Positions 56,977-64,000 of a stretch of 64,000 nt of DNA are shown one piece after another (position 1 is the stretch's first letter; each line of letters begins with the position of its first letter). Source of the DNA: an uncultured Ruminiclostridium sp. (GTDB lineage Bacteria > Bacillota > Clostridia > Oscillospirales > Ruminococcaceae); NCBI GenBank assembly GCA_910579265.1, contig CAJTTE010000009.1:1-64000 (forward strand), read 5' to 3'. The translations under genes and the position numbers were made by a program. The notes beneath the pieces were generated by a model, which saw only the letters and a program-made list of their open reading frames with translations, had not been told where the DNA came from and ran no database searches.

Positions 56977-59340
56977 TTGAACCTTTGCAAAGTTTGCCAT
57001 AATTTTCTTTGTCCCTACCTTATCAAAGGAAATTTCAAGCAGACAGTCATTACCCATTGGTTTAGCGGTCAGCACCGTTCCCTCGCCGAACACCTTATGG
57101 TCAATCCTGTCTCCGGCGTTAAAGATTTCCGGTGCGGAGCGTGCTGCTATTTTTGAAGCAAGCTTTTCCACCTGAGCATGGCGGGTCTCCTGCTGCAAAT
57201 ATCCCGTTTTTGCCGTCTTTTGACGCGGACGTTCATAGGCGGCCGGAAGGGTATGATCGGTAAGCGAAATATCTTTTTCGGGGATTTCGACTATAAATCT
57301 CGAGAGTCTGTTACGCTGGGTCGAACCGTAAAGAAGCCGTTGTCTTGTATGAGTTATGAAAAGTCTTTTTCTTGCTCTTGTTATGGCAACGTAGGCTAAG
57401 CGGCGCTCCTCCTCGATCTCGTTCATATCAAGCTGGGCACGGTAGGACGGGAATATGTTTTCCTCGGCGCCCACTATAAATACATTATCAAATTCCAGAC
57501 CTTTAGCTCCATGCATTGTCATTAAAACGACCTTATCCTCATCCTGATCATAATTGTCCAGATCGGTTATCAGGGCAATGTTTTCAAGATAATCCGAAAG
57601 TGAATGCTCTTCGTTTTCTTCCATAAAGTTGATCATTCCGGATTTAAGCTCGTTTATGTTTTCAAGCCTTGCCGCACCCTCGTCACCCTGGGTTTTCAGC
57701 ATCGCCTCGTATCCGGTCGCCAACATGATATCATCCAGCAGGCTGTCAAGAGGGCGTTCCTCATCCTGACCCAATTCGCGAAGCGCTTTTCCCAAGGGTT
57801 CGAGCGTCTTGCTTTTTTTTGAAAGAGCCGCAAATTCTTCCGAGCGTTCCATTACCTCGATCGGGGATATTCCCAAGCCGTCGGCTACTCTGAATATTTC
57901 AAGCTGTGTCGCATCTCCGATCCCCCGCTTCGGCTCGTTAATGACCCTGCTGAGTCTGACGGTATCAAAGTTGTTGTTGATAACGCTCATATAGGCGAGT
58001 ATATCCTTTATTTCCTTTCGGTCATAGAATTTTGTTCCACCAACTATCCTGTAAGGTATACCGCTTTTTGAAAGAGAAAGCTCCACAGAACGCGACTGAG
58101 CATTAGTACGGTATAACACAGCATTGTTTTTAAAGCTTTCGCCGTCACCCTTCATTTCCATAACCGCCGATGCGATAAAATTTGATTCATCTATCTCACT
58201 CTGGAACAAGTGAAGCTGTATTTTTTCTCCTTCGCCTATGTCGCTCCAAAGGTTTTTGCCCTTACGCTGGGTATTATTCCGAATAACGGCGTTAGCCGCA
58301 TCGAGAATGGTTTCGGTGGATCTGTAGTTTTGTTCAAGCTTAACCACCTTTGCGCCGAATTCTTTTTCAAAGCTCAGGATATTTTCGATCGTAGCACCTC
58401 TGAACCGATATATGCTCTGATCCTCATCGCCCACCACGCACAGGTTGCCGCTTCCCGCCGCCAACATGGATACAAGCTTATACTGCGCCATATTGGTGTC
58501 CTGGTACTCGTCCACCATTATGTAATCAAATTTGTTTTGCCACAATTTAAGGATTTCGGGATTTTTTTCAAACAGCTCTACCGTTTTCATAATTATGTCG
58601 TCAAAATCAAGAGCGTTCGATGCTTTCAGTCTCCGCTGATATTCGGTATATATTTCTTTGGCCTTTTCAAGCTTAAAATCAGCTTTGCCGCCGTCGGTAT
58701 ATACGGGGAAGCGATCCGGAGTTATCAATTTATCCTTTGCACGGCTTATTTTACTTTGAAATTCCTTGGGTGAAAAAGCCTTGTCGGAAATCTGGAGCGT
58801 CTTCATAACATCCTTTATGACCTTTAAGCTATCGTCGGTATCATAAATTGTAAATGACTTTTTGTAGCCGAGAGCTTCTATGCCTCTTCGAAGAATACGA
58901 ACACAGGCCGAATGAAAGGTCCCCGCGAATACATCCCCCCCGCCGGCGTTCATTCGTGCCAGCCTTTCTCTCAGCTCGCCCGCCGCTTTATTTGTAAAGG
59001 TAACGGCCATAATCTTCCATGGGGCGGCTCTGTAATATCCCAAAAGCTCCGAAAGCCGGGAAACATTATCAGGCGTATTTTCCAGCCCGCCTTCCGCATA
59101 GTTGGAAAGAAAGGCTTCGTCCGCCTCTGAAATGTCGCGTTCAAAGTCGGTGTTATAGCTTTTCCCGAATAAAAGCATGTTGCCTATGCGATTGCACAGC
59201 ACCGTGGTTTTTCCGCTTCCCGCTCCGGCTATTATCAGAAGAGCGCCTTCGGTTTGGTAGATGGCTTCCCGCTGCATAGGATTTGTGCGGCTGAAAAATC
59301 TGTCAATACATTGTTTTTTTATTTGCGTAAAGTTGTTCAT
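56965..59340 (-). CDS. pcrA: ATP-dependent DNA helicase PcrA/UvrD
   Basis: A 791-residue superfamily 1A helicase for DNA repair and rolling-circle replication. Q motif NPMQREAIYQTEG, Walker A IIAGAGSGKTTVL, motif Ia VTFTNKAAGELRERL, Walker B VDEYQDTN, motif III GDEDQSIYRFRGA, motif IV LEQNYRST, motif V MTMHGAKGLEFDNVF and motif VI YVAITRARKRLFI are all in order. A C-terminal linker ends in the RNA-polymerase-interacting type domain GDRIDHKVFGEGTVL. Full length, single gene, with a terminator at its end. Confidence 0.97.
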   Translation of the reverse strand: MNNFTQIKKQCIDRFFSRTNPMQREAIYQTEGALLIIAGAGSGKTTVLCNRIGNMLLFGKSYNTDFERDISEADEAFLSNYAEGGLENTPDNVSRLSELLGYYRAAPWKIMAVTFTNKAAGELRERLARMNAGGGDVFAGTFHSACVRILRRGIEALGYKKSFTIYDTDDSLKVIKDVMKTLQISDKAFSPKEFQSKISRAKDKLITPDRFPVYTDGGKADFKLEKAKEIYTEYQRRLKASNALDFDDIIMKTVELFEKNPEILKLWQNKFDYIMVDEYQDTNMAQYKLVSMLAAGSGNLCVVGDEDQSIYRFRGATIENILSFEKEFGAKVVKLEQNYRSTETILDAANAVIRNNTQRKGKNLWSDIGEGEKIQLHLFQSEIDESNFIASAVMEMKGDGESFKNNAVLYRTNAQSRSVELSLSKSGIPYRIVGGTKFYDRKEIKDILAYMSVINNNFDTVRLSRVINEPKRGIGDATQLEIFRVADGLGISPIEVMERSEEFAALSKKSKTLEPLGKALRELGQDEERPLDSLLDDIMLATGYEAMLKTQGDEGAARLENINELKSGMINFMEENEEHSLSDYLENIALITDLDNYDQDEDKVVLMTMHGAKGLEFDNVFIVGAEENIFPSYRAQLDMNEIEEERRLAYVAITRARKRLFITHTRQRLLYGSTQRNRLSRFIVEIPEKDISLTDHTLPAAYERPRQKTAKTGYLQQETRHAQVEKLASKIAARSAPEIFNAGDRIDHKVFGEGTVLTAKPMGNDCLLEISFDKVGTKKIMANFAKVQKIK

Positions 59341-59403
59341 TATTATGTCCGTTTCTTTAGTTTATGGAATGCCGTGAAGCTGCGTTGATGCGGCTCTTGT
59401 ATA

Positions 59404-59566
59404 AGAGCCTGTTTAGCATCTCTCAGCATGCATCTTGCTTGCGTCTTTTGCCGTATTTCTTCGTTGATCTTTCTTGATGTACATCAAGTACGCCTTCGAA
59501 AAATCGCCTCGAAATACGCAAAATCCGCTGCGCAATCTACATACTTCGAGATACTAAACAGGCTCT
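59404..59566 (+). mobile_element. MITE family C, copy with clear terminal repeats
   Basis: 163 bp between AGAGCCTGTTTAGCATCTC and the inverted GAGATACTAAACAGGCTCT (19-bp ends with one mismatch). No protein is encoded. The degenerate copy lies at 44,034-44,186. Confidence 0.8.
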
Positions 59567-59574
59567 AAGGCGGT

Positions 59575-60474
59575 TTATTCGTTATCTTCCTTAACGGAGA
59601 CAGTGCTTCCATTAAGCGCCACAAAGGGATTTACACCGTCGCCTACAACTTGCGGGAGCTTACCGTCCCAGCGGTCTATTTTAAGATAATCGATATAGTT
59701 GGGTGAAGTTGCAAGCTGCTTCTGGATAAGCTCTATGGCGTCTGCCTCCGCTTTTGCGGCAATCCTCTTGGATTCGGCATCTGCTTCGGCGGCAATAAGC
59801 ACCTGCTTCGCCTCTTCCTGCTTTTCCTTTGTTTTGTTTTCCATTTTAAGGGCGTCCTGTTCAGCTATTACTTTAGCCTGTATCGCTTCCTCAAAAGCGG
59901 AATCAAAATAAAGATTCTCTATTGCGAACGCAGTAACGATAATTCCGTCCTTGCTAAGTATTTCGGTAAGAGTGTTCTGTATCTCGGCGGTCACGTCGGC
60001 ACGGGATTGAACAAGCTGTTCCGCTTTTACTTTACCTATCGCGTCCTTGGCTATTTTCTGCACGTTCGGAACAAGGAGCTTCGTCTCCACGTTAGAAATA
60101 CCGATATTTCTGATAATATCACTTAGTTTTGTGCTGTCATAGCAATAGTTCAGCTTAAGCTCTATGGGTTTTACCGATTGGGTATCGCTGGTATAGGCAT
60201 CGGTGCTTATAGCGTATACCTGTTCTCTCGTATCGACTTGATTTATTTCTTCTATGAAGGGTATATGGATGTTGAGACCGGCGGTAAGATTGTCCTGAAC
60301 GATTTTACCGAAGCGGTATTTAACCCCGATATAGCCTTCGTTTACAATGGAGAATGAATTAAAAAGAACTATTATGAGAAATAAAGCGATAATTCCTATC
60401 AATACGTATTTTCCGTATTTTCTTCCCTCCGGAGCTTTTTTGTCATTTGACGTAGTAAATTTAACTTCAGCCAT
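59575..60474 (-). CDS. SPFH/prohibitin-family membrane protein
   Basis: A 299-residue protein with one transmembrane helix (YVLIGIIALFLIIVLFNSF, ~25-43), then the SPFH domain (IVNEGYIGVKYRFGKIVQDN, GLNIHIPFIEEINQVDTREQ, VQKIAKDAIGKVKAEQLVQ). A C-terminal coiled coil follows (ALKMENKTKEKQEEAKQVLI, AADAESKRIAAKAEADAIEL). It belongs to the HflC/prohibitin type, which forms large membrane rings and organises membrane proteases. It is 17 nt from the activase gene upstream, so they may be one operon. Confidence 0.88.
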   Translation of the reverse strand: MAEVKFTTSNDKKAPEGRKYGKYVLIGIIALFLIIVLFNSFSIVNEGYIGVKYRFGKIVQDNLTAGLNIHIPFIEEINQVDTREQVYAISTDAYTSDTQSVKPIELKLNYCYDSTKLSDIIRNIGISNVETKLLVPNVQKIAKDAIGKVKAEQLVQSRADVTAEIQNTLTEILSKDGIIVTAFAIENLYFDSAFEEAIQAKVIAEQDALKMENKTKEKQEEAKQVLIAAEADAESKRIAAKAEADAIELIQKQLATSPNYIDYLKIDRWDGKLPQVVGDGVNPFVALNGSTVSVKEDNE

Positions 60475-60491
60475 TTTGTTTTTCCTTTCGG

Positions 60492-63400
60492 TTATTTTAT
60501 GTTTATTAGATCCGAGTATTTGTCTTTCACTTCTATTTTATCAACTTCCGTTTTTCCTAAAACAGCGTCGTTATTTTTTACGGCGTGTGAAAGCATAAGC
60601 TTGATGCGGTTTATCTGATTTACTTCGGAGGCTCCGGGGTCATAATCCACGGCAATTATATTCGAAAGGGGATTCCTGCGCCTCAATTCACCTATAACGC
60701 CTTTTCCCGTAACATGGTTCGGAAGGCAGGCAAAGGGCTGCATGCAGATTATATTGTTTACTCCGCTATGCATAAGCTCAACCATTTCGGCGGTTAAAAA
60801 CCAGCCTTCTCCCGCAATATTGCCGGTGGATACTATACCGTCCACCAACTTTCTCATATCGCTTATCCTCATCGGCACGCCGAATTTGGTGTCCTTTACG
60901 GCTTGTGTATAGGGCTTCTGAAGCCATTCAAGTATATGGATCAGCTTATTCATGAAAAAATACCTTGAATTTGAAACGGTAAGAAGCTCTCTTCTTGTAT
61001 TCGCATGATCCATTATGAAATAAATAAATCCCATAAGATCAGGAACCACCGCTTCGGCGCCTTCGGATTCAACCAGGTCTACCACGAAGTTATTGGCCAC
61101 GGGATGGTATTTTACCAGGATCTCTCCCACAATGCCTACCCTCGGTTTTTCAATATCATATACCGGAAGGCCGTCAAAATCCTTTACTATAGCGGTTATA
61201 TTTTTTTTGTATTCTTTCAGGCTGAGCTTTTTAAGGGATATCTTGAGCTTTTCGTTCCATTTTTCATACAGCGCGTCGGCACTGCCCTTTTCGATTTCAT
61301 AGGGGCGAACGCGGTACAGGCAGCGGCTAAGAGTATCACCGTAAACCAAGGCCAGCATCGCTCTCATAATAAGCTGGGGAGTGTAAGTAAACCCGGGATT
61401 CTTTTCCATTCCCACCATATTCACGGAAATTATAGGAACCTGCGGATATCCGCCTTCTATAAGCGCTTTCTTTATCATTCCCACATAATTGGTGGCACGG
61501 CATGCGCCTCCGGTCTGGGTAATAAGCACCGATGTGTTATCAAGATCGTATTCGCCGCTGTCCAATGCAGACATCAACGATCCCACAGTCAATATAGTAG
61601 GGTAGCAGGCGTCGTTATTCACATATTTGAGTCCCTTATCCACTATATCCTTGCTGTAATCCTTAAGGATCACCATATTATAGCCGGAATATCTGAAGGC
61701 CTGTTCCAACAGGTCAAAATGAATGGGCGCCATCTGGGGCGCGAGTATCGTGTGGGTTTTCCGGCTTTCTTTGGTAAAGTACGGCTGACGGTGGTAGCCG
61801 TCATATTTGCTATCGCTTATGTATCCGTCCCTTCGGCGTTCCTCGGATACGGATATAAGAGAACGCAGGCGAATTCTGGCAGCACCCAGGTTATTTACCT
61901 CATCGATCTTAAGAACGGTATACAGTCTACCGTACCCCTGCATTATTTCCTGGACCTGATCGGTAGTAATTGCATCCAGTCCGCATCCGAAGCTGTTAAG
62001 CTGAACAAGCTCCAGATCATCACGTTCGCCGACCAGAGCGGCGGCATTGTAAAGACGGTTGTGATACATCCACTGATCAACGACTCTTATAGGCCTTTTA
62101 AGCTTGTCCACGCCCAGATGCGCAACACTGTCCTCGGTCAATACGGCAAAACCGTAGCCGTTTATCATTTCGGGAATACCGTGGTTTATTTCGGGATCGA
62201 TATGATATGGTCTTCCGGCTAATACAATTCCCCTTTGACCCGTTCTCTCAAGCATTTCGAGAACTTCCTCGCCTTTTGATCTTATATCCTGTTTAAACCG
62301 TTTGTCTTCTTCATAGGCGGCTGCCAATGCTTCTCCTATTTCAGCCCCTCCGATTCCCAAAGGATTGAATTCCTCAACAAGCCTTTCGGCCATTCTGTCC
62401 TTGTCATAAATCGGGAGAAAGGGGTTCATAAAGCAAACCGAATGCTCCCTAAGTTCCGGAATTGAATTTTTTATTACCTCGCCGTAGGTAGCCACAACAG
62501 GACAATTATAGTGATTGTCTCCTTTTCCTCCGCAATCCATCTCATAGGGCAGGGAGGGATAGAAGATCATATCCGCGCCGTTTTTAATAAGCCATTCCAC
62601 ATGGCCGTGGGAAAGCTTGGCCGGGTAGCATACCGATTCGCTTGGCATTGTTTCTATTCCCAGTTCGTATATTTCGCGTCCCGAATCCGGGGAGAGCAGA
62701 ACACTATAACCGAGCTTTGTAAAAAAAGTATGCCAGAAGGGGTAGTTTTCATACATGCCCAGAACTCTCGGTATGCCCACGACTCCGCGTTTCGCAGCTT
62801 CCCTGTCAATAGATTTGTAGCCGAATAATCTTTTGTATTTATATTCGAAAAGATTCGGAAGACCGGATTTTTTTGTACCCAGTCCCGCACCTCTTTCACA
62901 GCGGTTGTTGGTTATAAAACGGGTCCCGTCACCAAACTTACTGATAGTCAGCAGACAATTATTGCTGCATTTGCCGCAGCGAGCGGTGGATTTGGTGATG
63001 GTGAAGGATTCCAGGCGGTCAAGAGTGGCTATCGACGAGCCCTGACCGTCATCGCGACTAAGGGCGATCAGAGCACTTCCGTATGCTCCCATAAGGCCGG
63101 CTTTATCCGGACGTACCGCTTCGCGTCCGCAGGTAAGCTCAAAAGCCCTTAGAACGGAATTGTTCATAAACGTTCCGCCCTGAACGATTATCTTTTCGCC
63201 CATATCCTTCGGATCACGTATTTTTATAACTTTAAACAAAGCGTTTTTCACTACGGAATAGCTTAATCCGGCGGAAATATCGGCAACGCTCGCACCCTCC
63301 TTTTGTGCCTGTTTAACGCGGCTGTTCATAAACACGGTGCAGCGTGAGCCGAGATCCACGGGATGCTCGGCGGTAAGCCCCAGCTGGGCGAAGTCGGCGC

Positions 63401-64000
63401 TGGTCATGCCAAGGGCGGCGGCAAAGTTTTCTATAAAGCTTCCGCATCCGCTTGAACAGGCTTCGTTCAAAAGTATGCTTTGGATCTCGCCGTCCTTAAC
63501 ACGAATGCATTTCATATCCTGACCGCCGATATCAAGGATGAATTCAACTCCCGGAAGCATGCGTTCGGCAGCCTTATAGTGAGCCATTGTTTCGATCTCG
63601 CCGTAATCCAGTTTCAGGGCGGCTTTTATCAGATGCTCACCGTATCCGGTAGCCGTTGATTTCGCTATGTATGCGCCCTCCGGCATAAGGGAGTATATCT
63701 CCTTTAAAATACCGATAACGGATTTAAGAGGATCTCCCATATTATTGTTGTAGTAGGAATAAAGTATTTCACCCTTCTCGTTTATCAGAGCAGCTTTCGT
63801 GGTGGTGGAGCCCGCATCTACTCCCAGATAGCATTTCCCCTTGTGGGATGACAGATCGGCCGTACGTATTTCCGCTCTGGCGTGTCTGTCCAGAAAGGCC
63901 TTTTTTTCATCCTCGTCTTTGAACAGCGGAGCCAAACGTTCTACCTCATGGGTTTCCACCTGAGACAGCTTTCCGATGTTTTCCTTAAGTTCCTTCAAGG
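60492..64000 (-). CDS. 2-Hydroxyacyl-CoA dehydratase activase-like protein (partial)
   Basis: At least 1168 residues; the start is beyond the window. The BcrAD/BadFG ATPase domain has CYLGVDAGSTTTKAALINEK, SKSTATGYGEHLIK, VEFILDIGGQDMK and the [4Fe-4S] cysteine pair NEACSSGCGSFIENF. Cysteines in CGKCSNNC follow. The C-terminal two thirds match DUF2229 and HgdB-like dehydratase regions (RVLGMYENYPFWHTFFTKLG, LITQTGGACRATNYVG, IICMQPFACLPNHVTGKGV). Such giant fused proteins (about 1400 residues with a second ATPase domain) are common in Clostridia; the true substrate is unknown. They are redox enzymes needing iron-sulfur clusters. Confidence 0.9.
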   Translation of the reverse strand, partial: LKELKENIGKLSQVETHEVERLAPLFKDEDEKKAFLDRHARAEIRTADLSSHKGKCYLGVDAGSTTTKAALINEKGEILYSYYNNNMGDPLKSVIGILKEIYSLMPEGAYIAKSTATGYGEHLIKAALKLDYGEIETMAHYKAAERMLPGVEFILDIGGQDMKCIRVKDGEIQSILLNEACSSGCGSFIENFAAALGMTSADFAQLGLTAEHPVDLGSRCTVFMNSRVKQAQKEGASVADISAGLSYSVVKNALFKVIKIRDPKDMGEKIIVQGGTFMNNSVLRAFELTCGREAVRPDKAGLMGAYGSALIALSRDDGQGSSIATLDRLESFTITKSTARCGKCSNNCLLTISKFGDGTRFITNNRCERGAGLGTKKSGLPNLFEYKYKRLFGYKSIDREAAKRGVVGIPRVLGMYENYPFWHTFFTKLGYSVLLSPDSGREIYELGIETMPSESVCYPAKLSHGHVEWLIKNGADMIFYPSLPYEMDCGGKGDNHYNCPVVATYGEVIKNSIPELREHSVCFMNPFLPIYDKDRMAERLVEEFNPLGIGGAEIGEALAAAYEEDKRFKQDIRSKGEEVLEMLERTGQRGIVLAGRPYHIDPEINHGIPEMINGYGFAVLTEDSVAHLGVDKLKRPIRVVDQWMYHNRLYNAAALVGERDDLELVQLNSFGCGLDAITTDQVQEIMQGYGRLYTVLKIDEVNNLGAARIRLRSLISVSEERRRDGYISDSKYDGYHRQPYFTKESRKTHTILAPQMAPIHFDLLEQAFRYSGYNMVILKDYSKDIVDKGLKYVNNDACYPTILTVGSLMSALDSGEYDLDNTSVLITQTGGACRATNYVGMIKKALIEGGYPQVPIISVNMVGMEKNPGFTYTPQLIMRAMLALVYGDTLSRCLYRVRPYEIEKGSADALYEKWNEKLKISLKKLSLKEYKKNITAIVKDFDGLPVYDIEKPRVGIVGEILVKYHPVANNFVVDLVESEGAEAVVPDLMGFIYFIMDHANTRRELLTVSNSRYFFMNKLIHILEWLQKPYTQAVKDTKFGVPMRISDMRKLVDGIVSTGNIAGEGWFLTAEMVELMHSGVNNIICMQPFACLPNHVTGKGVIGELRRRNPLSNIIAVDYDPGASEVNQINRIKLMLSHAVKNNDAVLGKTEVDKIEVKDKYSDLINIK

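Noticed and set aside
61005..62222. 405-codon plus-strand frame opposite the activase gene
   Set aside because: Long only because of codon bias in the real minus-strand gene. The His/Tyr-rich content is typical of an antisense shadow.

Overview
The window reads as a piece of a gut-type Clostridia chromosome, most likely a Ruminococcus/Oscillospiraceae relative. I infer this from four things: the HrcA/CIRCE heat-shock locus, cohesin- and dockerin-type pieces, cell-wall anchors of the form xxDTG/LPTG + hydrophobic stretch + KKRK, and the GH31, GH95 and GH2 glycosidases. The species cannot be fixed from the sequence alone.

Layout. 1-521: end of an rRNA operon (23S 3' end, 5S, tRNA-Asn). 604-23,912: a heavily rearranged Mu-like/siphovirus-like prophage. 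Its late region runs leftward: gp25-gp26-gp27-like proteins, a NusG paralog, tail completion protein, major tail protein, frameshifting tail chaperone, two self-promoted moron genes, tape measure, Dit, tail-associated protein, receptor-binding proteins, holin and GH25 endolysin. No terminase, portal, protease or major capsid gene is visible. The early region (AbrB-like, unknown, GemA-like, Mor-like) runs rightward at 22,090-23,899. Between the two lie a repressor without its DNA-binding domain, a three-gene operon with cohesin/CxxC, orphan dockerin and LRR lipoprotein genes, an XRE regulator, and a 5'-truncated cysK that ends at a MITE.

24,992-28,677: a complete agr-type quorum-sensing locus (LytTR regulator, GHKL sensor, AgrB, and a 45-codon AgrD absent from longer-ORF calling), followed by a decayed secreted Cys-rich ORF. 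29,048-31,560: small genes and MITEs. 32,225-36,625: alpha-xylosidase and a sugar-binding lipoprotein, with CcpA/LacI-type operators. 37,498-43,118: CIRCE-hrcA-grpE-dnaK and, after a MITE-filled gap, dnaJ. 44,222-55,289: NAD synthetase, GH95 alpha-L-fucosidase, SLOG-family protein, large GH2 enzyme and a wall-anchored surface protein. 55,492-56,640: six tandem copies of a ~104-bp unit beside a decayed IS200-type transposase. 56,965-64,000: PcrA helicase, an SPFH protein, and a giant 2-hydroxyacyl-CoA dehydratase activase-like protein cut by the window edge.

Three MITE-like families recur: A, 180 bp with TTAA ends; B, 162 bp; C, ~160 bp. The most interesting points are the headless but tail-complete, lysis-complete phage locus with a NusG-type antiterminator candidate and self-promoted morons, the agr locus, the 104-bp repeat array, and the cohesin/dockerin operon lying inside the prophage remains.
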